Shown here piece by piece: positions 35,685 to 44,003 of a stretch of 64,000 nucleotides of DNA. A model generated the notes under the pieces. The model did no database searches. It was given only the letters and a program-made list of their open reading frames with translations, and was not told the DNA's origin. This DNA is from UBA6522 sp965205045. Its GTDB lineage: Bacteria > Pseudomonadota > Gammaproteobacteria > Steroidobacterales > Rariloculaceae. Within the stretch, counting starts at the first letter, position 1, and every line of letters starts with the position of its first letter. The stretch is from positions 4,774,001 to 4,838,000 of the forward strand of contig OZ242031.1 in the NCBI GenBank assembly GCA_965205045.1, read 5' to 3'. The translations under genes and the position numbers were made by a program.

Positions 35685-37877
35685 CTAGAAGCGAACCCCC
35701 ACTCCCGTTTCGATCGTGCGTCCCGGCTGGGGCGCCAGGTCCTTGACGACGGAGGTGTGCAGCCGCTGCTCGTCGTCGGTGAGGTTGCGCCCGGCGAGAT
35801 ACAGGTCGACCGTCGCGTCGCCCGGGCGAAAACGCCAGGCGACTCGCGCGCGCAGGTCGTCATAACCGTCCGTCGGCAGCTCGAATTCCGCGACGTCGTC
35901 CTGGGCGGAAGCCCGCACGTAGTCCACGTTGGCCCGCAGGCGGTCGCCCGTGAACTCAAGGGAAACGCCGATCCGGTCGGGCGGAATGAGCGGCAGGTTG
36001 TCGTTGCCGGAGATGTCGAGTTTCGGCGACACCGTGTCGTAGAAAGCCCCGATTTCGAGGCGTCCGGCGCCCCACTCGGCGACGGTCACGCTGCCTTCCA
36101 CCTCGAAGCCCGGCAACGTCGCGTCGGCCTGGGAGTAGCGGCGCACGTCGAAGCCGTCCCGCTCCTCACCCGTCGCGGCCTGGTAGATGAAGTCCGCGAA
36201 GGCCGTGTAGTAGAAGGTTCCCCGCAGGGACCATCCGGCGCCACCGCCGGTGAGCGTCGCCGCCAGGTTGCGGGCCTGCTCCGTCTCGAGTCCGGGATCC
36301 CCGATCTCGTAGAGGCCCGTGCCGGGATGCGGGCTGTCGGAGAAGAGTTCCTCGCCCACCGGAGCGCGGGACGAGTAGTCGGCCAGCAGCGTGCCCTCCC
36401 AACCCACGCCGAGCGGCACGATCAGGCCGAGCGAAGCGCTGCTGCCGCTGAAGGCGCGGCTGGAACCGTGGGCTGGGGTATGCTCGACCCGGTCGAAGCG
36501 CAGGCCCGCCTCCAGCCCGAGTTCGCCGAGAGAGCGCTCGCCGACCCAGAACAGGCCGGTCGACGACGTGTCGACGGGGGGCGTGAAGGCTTCTGCGCCC
36601 ACCACGAAAAACTCGCGGTCGCCCAGTTGGGCGCCCAGGGAGCCGCGCCAACCGGCGACCGGACCGTGCGTCAGTTCGGCGCGCGCCTCCCAGGCCTTGT
36701 TCGTGAAGGCCACTCCCACCTCGCCGGCTTCGTTCTCCACGTGTTCGTAGTCGTTGATGCCGAGCCGGAGGTTCAGGTTTTCAAAGCCGCCGAACGGATC
36801 GACCATGCCAGCCTCCAGGTCGATGCGCGTCTGCTGCAGGATGAGGACGGGCGGGACCTCGACGCCTTCACCGTGCCCTTCCTCGTGATCCTCGTCGTGA
36901 TCCTCGTCGTGATCCTCGTCGTGATCCTCGTCGTCGTGCTCGTCGTCGTGCTCGTCGTTGTGCTCGTCGTGCCCATGGGCATGGGTGTGGCCGGGGATGC
37001 CGTACTCGGAGTCCAGGCCGCTGACGGCGACGCCGAAGAAACCGCGCTCGCCGACGAAGGAGAGGCCGACGGAACCGCCCTGGACCTCGACGGCGCTGCC
37101 GGGCAGGTGCCCATAGGCTTCTTCCTCGCCGTGGTCGTCGTGATCCTCCTCGTGGTCCTCCTCGTGATCCTCGTCGTGGTCCTCGTCGTCGTGGTGACCT
37201 TCCTCTTCCTCCAGGGCATGCAGGGCCTCAGACTCGGCAAACCCGGGGATGTTGTAGTCGCCCGCCTCGCGGGAGAAGGCGTCGACGTGCCATGCCACGT
37301 TGCCGCCACCGCCATCGAATCGGAACACGCCGTTCCTGCCGTCACCGTTGTCGGAGCCGCGCAGATCAAGGGCGCCGCGGACGCGCTCCGGCACTTCCTG
37401 CGGGATGCGTCCCGTCTTGACATCGACCACGCCCCCGATGGCGCCGGAGCCGTAGAGCAGCGTCGCCGACCCCTTCAGGATTTCCACGCGGTCGGCCACG
37501 AAGGGATCGACCGTAACCGCGTGGTCGCCGCTGCTGACGGAAACGTCAAGCGTGTCGATCCTGTCCTCCATGATGCGCACGCGTGCGCCGCTGAGGCCGT
37601 GGATGACGGGGCGGCCCGCGCCCGCGCCGAAGGAACTGTTGTGGATGCCCGGCTCATTGCCCACGGTGGCGCCGATGTTGTCCACCGCCTTGCGTTCGAG
37701 CTCGTCGGCTTCCATCACGTCGGCGGCCTGCGCGAGCCCTCCTCCCGCGAGCGGGTGCGCCGTTACGACAATTGTCTCGATCTCAGCCGGCTGTTCGCCG
37801 TCGGGCGCCTCTTGAGCGGACGCGGCCATGCCGAGGCAAGTTGCCACGGCCGCAGAAAGTGGTTGCATGCGATTCAT
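35685..37877 (-). CDS. znuD: ZnuD-like zinc TonB-dependent receptor with His/Asp-rich loops
   Basis: The 730-residue outer-membrane receptor has a signal peptide, a TonB box (IETIVVTAHPL), a plug (GLSGARVRIMEDRIDTLDVS, VEILKGSATLLYGSGAIGG) and a barrel ending in Phe. Two long insertions rich in His, Asp and Glu (roughly residues 220-250 and 295-335) match the metal-capturing loops of ZnuD, a zinc receptor known from Neisseria and Acinetobacter. It would import zinc, or a zinc complex, with TonB. Its start overlaps the stop of a small secreted-peptide gene (ATGA), and a Zur-type site lies upstream. The loop-coding DNA contains near-perfect 12-bp repeats (36890-36960), so loop length may vary. 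Confidence 0.88.
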   Translation of the reverse strand: MNRMQPLSAAVATCLGMAASAQEAPDGEQPAEIETIVVTAHPLAGGGLAQAADVMEADELERKAVDNIGATVGNEPGIHNSSFGAGAGRPVIHGLSGARVRIMEDRIDTLDVSVSSGDHAVTVDPFVADRVEILKGSATLLYGSGAIGGVVDVKTGRIPQEVPERVRGALDLRGSDNGDGRNGVFRFDGGGGNVAWHVDAFSREAGDYNIPGFAESEALHALEEEEGHHDDEDHDEDHEEDHEEDHDDHGEEEAYGHLPGSAVEVQGGSVGLSFVGERGFFGVAVSGLDSEYGIPGHTHAHGHDEHNDEHDDEHDDEDHDEDHDEDHDEDHEEGHGEGVEVPPVLILQQTRIDLEAGMVDPFGGFENLNLRLGINDYEHVENEAGEVGVAFTNKAWEARAELTHGPVAGWRGSLGAQLGDREFFVVGAEAFTPPVDTSSTGLFWVGERSLGELGLEAGLRFDRVEHTPAHGSSRAFSGSSASLGLIVPLGVGWEGTLLADYSSRAPVGEELFSDSPHPGTGLYEIGDPGLETEQARNLAATLTGGGAGWSLRGTFYYTAFADFIYQAATGEERDGFDVRRYSQADATLPGFEVEGSVTVAEWGAGRLEIGAFYDTVSPKLDISGNDNLPLIPPDRIGVSLEFTGDRLRANVDYVRASAQDDVAEFELPTDGYDDLRARVAWRFRPGDATVDLYLAGRNLTDDEQRLHTSVVKDLAPQPGRTIETGVGVRF

Positions 37878-38041
37878 TGTGAATCCTCTTCATTTTCATG
37901 GTAGTGCGGGTGCGCGCCGGCGACCGATTGCCCGGCGCACAGCGCCAACGCGGCAGGCAACACCCATCGCCGCAGCGCGCGGCGCAGTCCGGGTGGCGCA
38001 CTCGCCATCGTTTCGGCATTGGAGATTTGGGACGCGGACAT
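37874..38041 (-). CDS. tiny secreted His/Glu peptide coupled to znuD
   Basis: The 55-residue frame starts at ATG 38041 (CGGAG 5 bp upstream; a second ATG at 38008). A basic and hydrophobic signal sequence (RRWVLPAALALCAGQSVAGA) is followed by only about 12 mature residues, HPHYHENEEDSQ, with three His and three Glu. The stop overlaps the receptor start, and the only promoter signal upstream is the Zur-type palindrome at 38082. A periplasmic zinc-binding peptide or a coupling leader is possible. I know no family for it. Confidence 0.55.
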   Translation of the reverse strand: MSASQISNAETMASAPPGLRRALRRWVLPAALALCAGQSVAGAHPHYHENEEDSQ

Positions 38042-38081
38042 GGAACTCCGGCGCAAGGCACCGCTACGACGAGCGAACAAG

Positions 38082-38095
38082 TATGTTATAACATA
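38082..38095. promoter_or_regulatory. Zur-box-like palindrome between znuD operon and merC
   Basis: TATGTTATAACATA is a perfect 14-bp inverted repeat. It shares the 12-mer TTATAACATATC with the site upstream of the COG0523 gene (47089-47100) and resembles the proteobacterial Zur operator core. It sits 41 bp upstream of the small peptide start and 42 bp upstream of merC, so it could repress both directions. Confidence 0.7.
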
Positions 38096-38136
38096 TCCTT
38101 TTCGGGGAAGGAAACGGCACATGGCAGGCAATTCCC

Positions 38137-38571
38137 ATGATCCAGCTTGACGCCAAGGGTATCCGGTGGAGTCCGGTAGCGCGCCTGGACCTGTACGCGG
38201 CCGGGCTCTCGACGCTGTGCGTGCTCCACTGTGTCGCCCTGCCCTTACTGGTGGCGCTGATGCCGATGGTTGCCCAGGCTGCGGATAACGAGCTTGTGCA
38301 TCGACTCCTGGTGGTCGCCGCGGTTCCCGTGAGCCTTCGGGTAATCTGGAAGACACGGCCGCTGAGCGGCAACAGGCTGTTTGTCAGCGCGGCACTGGTT
38401 GGCCTCGGGCTGCTGTTGCTGGCCGCGTTCATGGAAGCGTTGGCGCCGTACGAGGAGCCGATCACCGTTGCCGGCGGCGTGCTCCTGGGCTCCGCGCATA
38501 TCTGGCACTGGATGCGACGGTGTGGCAAGGGTGGCGCCCACCGCCTCCCCGTTGAATCCGCTGAACCTTGA
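38137..38571 (+). CDS. merC: MerC-domain membrane protein
   Basis: The 144-residue protein has four hydrophobic segments and the MerC cysteine pair in LSTLCVLHCVALPLL in the first helix. MerC proteins move mercury or other thiophilic metals across the inner membrane; homologues are common in Zur regulons. Start ATG 38137 lacks a ribosome site of its own. A good one (GGAAGG) precedes a nine-codon frame at 38121 (MAGNSHDPA) whose end overlaps the merC start, so translation may be coupled. Confidence 0.75.
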   Translation: MIQLDAKGIRWSPVARLDLYAAGLSTLCVLHCVALPLLVALMPMVAQAADNELVHRLLVVAAVPVSLRVIWKTRPLSGNRLFVSAALVGLGLLLLAAFMEALAPYEEPITVAGGVLLGSAHIWHWMRRCGKGGAHRLPVESAEP

Positions 38572-38618
38572 TTGTAGGCTGCAGGGAGTGATCAGCGGAC
38601 TCCCGAGGGTGCTTCGAA

Positions 38619-39095
38619 TTGGATAAACGGTCGGCGAGAGCGGCGCCGCTCGCGGCGAAATGGCGAAAGCTCGCCGAACGGCGCTGCGCGGAGAAGGGCG
38701 CGCGGCTGACCCCGGCCCGATTGGCGGTCTACGCGGAAATGCGGGCCTGCGGTCGGCCGCTATCGGCCTACGATCTGATTGCGCTGCTGGAGCGGCGGCA
38801 GAAACGCAAGCTCGCGCCGCTGACCGTCTACCGTCACCTGGACTTTCTCATGCGAACCGGGCTCGTCCACCGGCTGCAATCCGTCAAGACCTACTTCGCG
38901 TGCGACCACCCCGACCATGCTCACGAGAGCCAGTTCCTGCTTTGCGACTCCTGCGGCCAGGTGGACGAGGTGGAGTCCAGCGGGGTCGAGACGCTGCTCG
39001 CCCAGATCGCAGACGAGCGCGGATTCCGCGCGGTCAACGCGGTGGTCGAGGTCAAGGGAGTGTGCGGCACCTGCGTCGTCGACGAGCACGCCTGA
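38619..39095 (+). CDS. zur: Fur-family repressor, probably Zur
   Basis: The 158-residue protein has the Fur winged helix (GARLTPARLAVYAEM, LTVYRHLDFLMRTGLVHRL) and a metal-binding dimerisation domain with CDHPDHAHESQFLLC, then CDSCGQ and CGTC for the structural zinc. The first site is close to that of Zur. Its position among zinc-uptake genes supports zinc as the effector. It would repress znuD, merC and the COG0523 operon when zinc is sufficient. Start is a TTG, which would keep levels low. Confidence 0.85.
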   Translation: MDKRSARAAPLAAKWRKLAERRCAEKGARLTPARLAVYAEMRACGRPLSAYDLIALLERRQKRKLAPLTVYRHLDFLMRTGLVHRLQSVKTYFACDHPDHAHESQFLLCDSCGQVDEVESSGVETLLAQIADERGFRAVNAVVEVKGVCGTCVVDEHA

Positions 39096-39152
39096 GCGCG
39101 CTGCGCATCGGCGCAGGCCGCCCGCGCAGAGGGTTGCGTCGGGATCGAATTC

Positions 39153-39464
39153 GTGCAGAATGGCGCCATGCCGAGAATCGCCCAGCACAATTGGCTGTCA
39201 AAGCTCGCCATCGTTCTATGTGTGGCCGGGCAGGTATTCCTCGTTGCACATGCGAGTGAATTCGGCCCAGCTCACCATGAGCACAATGGCGTTGCTTGTC
39301 TTGCGAACCTGGTTGATGGGCAGGAAGGACTCGTTCCGACCGTAAATCTCACTGCGTCAACGTTCATCGCCCTGGTCTCTGCTGTACCCCAAACCGGGAG
39401 ACAGGCACCGCCAACGCGGCTGCACTCGATTCGACCCCCGTCTACAGGTCCTCCCTCCATCTAA
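39153..39464 (+). CDS. DUF2946-like small membrane/periplasmic protein
   Basis: The 103-residue product (or 98 from ATG 39168) has one hydrophobic segment (KLAIVLCVAGQVFLVAHASE) followed by a HHEHNGVACLA motif that could bind metal, and a Pro-rich end with RQAPPT. This layout resembles the DUF2946 family, small proteins frequent beside copper and zinc TonB receptors. It lies between zur and a TonB receptor on the same strand. Function is unknown; a periplasmic metal-handling role is inferred. Confidence 0.6.
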   Translation: MQNGAMPRIAQHNWLSKLAIVLCVAGQVFLVAHASEFGPAHHEHNGVACLANLVDGQEGLVPTVNLTASTFIALVSAVPQTGRQAPPTRLHSIRPPSTGPPSI

Positions 39465-39557
39465 AGCTCCTTGACTTTTTGCACCTTCAGGGGCGTCGGC
39501 GCGCTTGCGTGCTGCGCTGTTTCTTTGCGGTATTTCAAGAGTTTACGGATTGGGAAA

Positions 39558-41759
39558 ATGACTAAACACACATTCAAGCCGGCAGCGCTCGCGTTCGCTG
39601 CCGCACTCACAGTTCCATTCGCGCTGCCTGTTGCAGCACAAACGACACAGACAGCCGACGACGCGGAAGTCGTGGAAGAGGTCTTCGTATTGGGCGAGCG
39701 CCGCGCGTATCGGGGAAATTTCGACAATCTCGAAAGACCATCGGCGGACCAGACAATCGATGAAGACCTGCTTCGCGAAGCCGGTGCGATAAACCTCAAT
39801 CAAGCGCTGGATTTGTCGGCATCCGTTGCACGCCAGAACAACTTTGGCGGATTGTGGAACAGCTTTTCGATTCGCGGCTTCTACGGAGACATCAATCTGC
39901 CAAGCGGATTTCTGGTTAACGGATTCAATGCGGGCCGCGGGTTCGCCGGGCCGCGGGACCTGGTGGGCATCGAGTCCGTGGAAGTGCTCAAGGGGCCGCG
40001 CTCGGCGCTGTTTGGACGTGGCGAGCCAGGCGGCACCGTCAATCTAGTGACCAAACGGCCGCAATTCGAAACGCTGGGGGACTTCCGCGCCACCTACGGG
40101 AGCTGGAATCAAATGCGTTTCGAAGGGGATTTCCAATCCACGGCCGGGACCAACGACGAGTTCGGGCTGCGCATCGTGGGATTCCAGGAGAATGCGGAGA
40201 GCTTCAGGGATACGGTTGAGACAGCGCGTACCGGACTTTATCCGTCGATCGCCTGGGCTGTCTCCGACGCAACCAGCGTGACTTACGAAATGGAGTACAC
40301 GGTGCAGGAGATTCCCTTCGATCGAGGAGTTGCCTTTTCGGAAGACTATGGTTTTACGCCGCGTGAAACTTTTGTTGGCGAGCCCGGTGACGGTCCCATC
40401 GAGACCGAGGTGCTTGGCCATCAACTCGAAGCCCAGCACAACTTCTCCGATAACTGGAGTCTGCTTGCCGGTCTCGGGTACAGGGATACGTCCTTTGAAG
40501 GCAACGCATCCGAAACAAACTTCTACGGACGCCAGACTTACGCTCTGGATGGTCGAACCCTGTCGCGATTTTTCCGCTATCGAAACTTCGAGTCGGAGTA
40601 TTTCGTAGCCCGGGCTGAGGTTGCGGGCGAGTTCAATACAGGCGCGCTTCGTCACAGGCTGCTTGTGGGCGGCGACTATGACCGTTTCGATCTGAATTGG
40701 TTTATCCAGCGCTACCGGCCGGGGTGGTTTCCGGGGGGGACGGATATCAACACGCTCGATCCGGCGGCATATCTTCTTCTGGACGTGTTCAATCCAGTCT
40801 ACGGCCGGCATCCGCAACCCGTGCCCGGGCCAAACACGAACCGGGACGAAAACCTGGATGGATTCGGCGTCTACCTGCAAGACCAGATCGACATCACGGA
40901 TCGGTTGCAGGTTCGCCTGGGCTTGCGCTGGGACGACTTCGAGCAGGATTTGACCAACCTTCTCAGGACGCCCGCAACTACGTCCACGACATCGGATAAT
41001 CGCGTCTCACCGCAGTTCGGCGTGGTTTACTCGGTCAATGACGGATCCAGCCTCTACGCTTCCTACGGCGAAGGCTTCCGCCAGCAACCGGGGTCCGACT
41101 ATCAAGGCAACCAATTCAATCCGAATCTCACCGAGTCCGCAGAGTTCGGGCTGAAACTGGATATGGCGCAATTTACCGAAGGGGTCTCCGGCTCGCTCAC
41201 TTTTTCCCTGTTCCGGGTGGACCAAAGCAACATCCTGGTGAACGACGATCGGCCGGAGGCCCAAGCGCTCGGGTGGTTTTCTCATGACGCAGGCAAGGCG
41301 CGCAGCCGCGGGGTTGAGATTGACGCGGACCTTGCCTTCGAGAGCGGCGCCAATCTGTGGTTATCCTACGCGTATGCCGACGCGATATTCACCACCACCA
41401 GTCTCGAAGCGGACTGGGGCGCGACCATTGAAGCCGGCGACCCGCTCATCAACTCGCCGGAACACCAGGCGAACGTGCAGTTCAGCCAGAGTTTCCAGGT
41501 GGGAGGCATGCCGGCTCAGGTAGGCGCCGGCGTTCAATATACCGGCGAGCGGCTAGGGTTTACTGCCTTTGACTTCTACTTGCCCGGCTATACCACCGCA
41601 CGGTTCTTTGGCCAAATCGCACCCATGGAGCGTTTCACGATTCGCTTTGACCTGGACAACGCATTCGACGAGGTTTACTACACCAATTCCTATGCGGACG
41701 TTTGGGTCGAGCCGGGCGCACCGCGTCACTACCATGTCACAGCGGCCTATTCGTTCTAG
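39558..41759 (+). CDS. TonB-dependent siderophore-type receptor
   Basis: The 733-residue protein has a signal peptide (AALAFAAALTVPFALPVAAQ), a TonB box region (VVEEVFVLGERRAY), a plug (SFSIRGFYGDINLPSGFLVN, VEVLKGPRSALFGRGEPGG) and a C-terminal barrel ending HVTAAYSF. The plug resembles hydroxamate or FpvA-like siderophore receptors. It lies between zinc genes and an ABC transporter operon, so a metallophore or zinc-related ligand is plausible. ATG 39558 has GGGAAA just upstream; a longer in-frame extension to 39471 is unlikely. Confidence 0.9.
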   Translation: MTKHTFKPAALAFAAALTVPFALPVAAQTTQTADDAEVVEEVFVLGERRAYRGNFDNLERPSADQTIDEDLLREAGAINLNQALDLSASVARQNNFGGLWNSFSIRGFYGDINLPSGFLVNGFNAGRGFAGPRDLVGIESVEVLKGPRSALFGRGEPGGTVNLVTKRPQFETLGDFRATYGSWNQMRFEGDFQSTAGTNDEFGLRIVGFQENAESFRDTVETARTGLYPSIAWAVSDATSVTYEMEYTVQEIPFDRGVAFSEDYGFTPRETFVGEPGDGPIETEVLGHQLEAQHNFSDNWSLLAGLGYRDTSFEGNASETNFYGRQTYALDGRTLSRFFRYRNFESEYFVARAEVAGEFNTGALRHRLLVGGDYDRFDLNWFIQRYRPGWFPGGTDINTLDPAAYLLLDVFNPVYGRHPQPVPGPNTNRDENLDGFGVYLQDQIDITDRLQVRLGLRWDDFEQDLTNLLRTPATTSTTSDNRVSPQFGVVYSVNDGSSLYASYGEGFRQQPGSDYQGNQFNPNLTESAEFGLKLDMAQFTEGVSGSLTFSLFRVDQSNILVNDDRPEAQALGWFSHDAGKARSRGVEIDADLAFESGANLWLSYAYADAIFTTTSLEADWGATIEAGDPLINSPEHQANVQFSQSFQVGGMPAQVGAGVQYTGERLGFTAFDFYLPGYTTARFFGQIAPMERFTIRFDLDNAFDEVYYTNSYADVWVEPGAPRHYHVTAAYSF

Positions 41760-41841
41760 CCGGCCTGAGTCCATGGCTGCGTAATTTCCAAATGGCGATA
41801 CCGCGCGTTTCGCCGGTATCGCCCTTGACCCGGGAGTTGAA

Positions 41842-42564
41842 ATGATGCCCGTACTATCCGCTCAGGCGCTCAGCGTCGTACGCTCCGGCCAGGAAGTGTT
41901 GAAGGACGTCTCCTTCAGCATCGCGCAAGGCGAAGTCCATGCCTTGCTGGGGGGCAACGGCGCCGGCAAGACAACGACCTTGCTCACCTTTCTCGGATTC
42001 CTCCAGCCGGTTTCGGGAAGTGTGCATGTGCAGGGCCGCGACGTGAACGAGAATCCGGGCGCGGCCCGGCAGGCCATCGCCTACCTGCCCGAGGCGGCCA
42101 CTTTGTATGGGCACTTGTCCGCCTATGAAAATCTCCGCTACTTCCTTTCGCTGGCGGGGACTGACACCGGCCGGGACGAACTCGATGCCGCCCTGGACCG
42201 TGTAGCCCTGCAACCCGAAGCCCGGGGCATGCGGATGCAAACCTACTCCAAGGGCATGCGTCAGAAGGTGGCGATTGCCCTGGCCATCCTGCGGGATACG
42301 CCTATCCTGCTACTGGACGAGCCGACATCGGGTCTCGATCCCGTGGCGATCGACGAATTCAATCGGCTGGCCCGGGACCTGGCCGAGGCCGGCCGGACCA
42401 TTCTCCTGGTCACTCACGATGTCTACGGCGCCTGCCATGTGGCAGACCGCATCGACCTGTTGCAGAATGGCGTACTTGTCGGCGCCTTCGACCGGCCGCC
42501 CGGCATGGACCGGATCGACACCGAGGCGGTGCATGCCGCCTTCGCGAAGCACGCGGCAGGATGA
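41842..42564 (+). CDS. ABC transporter ATP-binding protein
   Basis: The 240-residue ATPase has Walker A GGNGAGKTTT (37-46), signature YSKGMRQK, Walker B ILLLDEPTSGLD and the switch His in LLVTHD. It is of the CcmA/NosF type used by ABC-2 exporters. It begins 82 bp after the TonB receptor and its stop overlaps the first permease start (ATGA). The three genes form one transporter, probably an exporter or an energy source for a membrane-remodelling step. Confidence 0.93.
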   Translation: MMPVLSAQALSVVRSGQEVLKDVSFSIAQGEVHALLGGNGAGKTTTLLTFLGFLQPVSGSVHVQGRDVNENPGAARQAIAYLPEAATLYGHLSAYENLRYFLSLAGTDTGRDELDAALDRVALQPEARGMRMQTYSKGMRQKVAIALAILRDTPILLLDEPTSGLDPVAIDEFNRLARDLAEAGRTILLVTHDVYGACHVADRIDLLQNGVLVGAFDRPPGMDRIDTEAVHAAFAKHAAG

Positions 42565-44003
42565 CCATGAACAGAATATTCGCGATAGCACGAGAAGAGT
42601 GGCGGCTGTGGCTGAGATCGCGGCTGGCGCAGTACACCTTGCTGATCTTTGCCGTGTTGCTGACGGCCACCAGCATCGCCACCTCACTCAGGATGAGCGA
42701 GGAACATCGGGAACGCTCCGAACAGCAGGCACTGGCGGAAGAAACCTTTCTGTCCCAGCCGGATCGCCATCCACACAGAATGGTGCACTACGGGCATTAC
42801 GTTTTTCGCGCGCCCCCGCCGCTCGCGATGATCGATCCCGGCGTCGACGCGGTCACCGGGCAATCGATATTTCTGGAAGGCCACCGGCAAAACACGGCGA
42901 TGTTCGCCGATGCCAGGGCGAGCGCCGACCTCGGCGGCTTCGAGGGGCTGACCGCGGCCCTGGTGTATCAATTGTTCGTACCCCTGCTGCTGATCGCCCT
43001 CGGCCATGGCCTGATCATTCGCGAGCGCGAAGAGAACACGCTGGCGCCGTTGCTGGCCCAGGGCGTGACGGGAATTGAATTGTACGCGGGCAAGTGGATT
43101 GCCCTGGCGGGAGTTGCGCTGGCGCTGCTGTTGCCGCTGGCCGCCGTGTCGGGGGCGGCTGTCGCCGGAGGCGGTTCGCTGACGGCAAGCGCGGGAATCA
43201 TCGGCCTCTATGCGCTCTATCTGCTCGTCTGGTGCGGTCTGATCCTGCTGGTTTCGGCCCTGGCGCGGTCGCGCGCATTCTCCCTCGGCGTTCTGGCGCT
43301 GTGCTGGCTCGGCGCCGCCTTGATCGTCCCGCGCATGGCCGTCGAATCCGCCAGCACGGTCATGCCCATTCCGGGGAAGCTGGAGACCGACCTGCGCATG
43401 CAGGAAGAGTTGCGCGTAGTCGGCGACGGCCACTACGCCGACGCGCCGCAATATCTGCAGCTTCAGGCGAATCTGCTGGCGCAATACGATGTCGAACGCG
43501 TGGAAGACCTGCCGGTCAATTTCCGCGGCGTCGTCTCGGAGGCTGCGGAAGCCGGAATGGCGGAGGTGATGAACAGATATGCCGACGAGCGCATGGCGCT
43601 CGAGGCGCGCCAGGCCCGGTTCGCCGAATACTTCGGCTGGCTTTCGCCGGCCGTTGCGGTTTCGGCGGGCTCCCGCGCGCTGGCGGGAACCGATCTGGCG
43701 ACTCACCATCGATTTCTGCGCGAAGCCGAGGAAGTGCGATTCGATTTCGTGCAGGGCCTCAATCGTGCCCATGTCGAGCGACTCGCGTATGGCGTTGACA
43801 TGAATCGCAACATCAATGCCGAATCCTCACAGCGTGCCCGCATTTCGGGCGAAAACTGGAACGTGCTCGATGAGTTTTCCTTCCGGCCCGCCGCGGCCGG
43901 CGAACGCCTGACTCGCGCCGGTGCGCCCCTGGCCATGCTGTTCGCCTGGTTCCTGTTGCTGACGGCCGGCGGAATCCACGCAGCGCGAAAGATGCAGCCA
44001 TGA
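42561..44003 (+). CDS. ABC-2-type permease, DUF3526-like, first of pair
   Basis: The 480-residue membrane protein has one N-terminal transmembrane helix (YTLLIFAVLLTATSIA), a large periplasmic segment, a bundle of about five helices (150-300), a second soluble part with repeated Glu/Ala-rich helices and a final helix (LAMLFAWFLLLTAGGI). This is the DUF3526 layout. The first residues, AREEWRLWLRSR, form the cytoplasmic coupling region. It overlaps both neighbours by 4 bases. The substrate is unknown. Confidence 0.8.
   Translation: MTMNRIFAIAREEWRLWLRSRLAQYTLLIFAVLLTATSIATSLRMSEEHRERSEQQALAEETFLSQPDRHPHRMVHYGHYVFRAPPPLAMIDPGVDAVTGQSIFLEGHRQNTAMFADARASADLGGFEGLTAALVYQLFVPLLLIALGHGLIIREREENTLAPLLAQGVTGIELYAGKWIALAGVALALLLPLAAVSGAAVAGGGSLTASAGIIGLYALYLLVWCGLILLVSALARSRAFSLGVLALCWLGAALIVPRMAVESASTVMPIPGKLETDLRMQEELRVVGDGHYADAPQYLQLQANLLAQYDVERVEDLPVNFRGVVSEAAEAGMAEVMNRYADERMALEARQARFAEYFGWLSPAVAVSAGSRALAGTDLATHHRFLREAEEVRFDFVQGLNRAHVERLAYGVDMNRNINAESSQRARISGENWNVLDEFSFRPAAAGERLTRAGAPLAMLFAWFLLLTAGGIHAARKMQP

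Noticed and set aside
35757..37904. 715-codon plus-strand frame opposite znuD
   Set aside because: Its VVLVVILV repeats are simply the antisense of the His/Asp-rich codons of the receptor.
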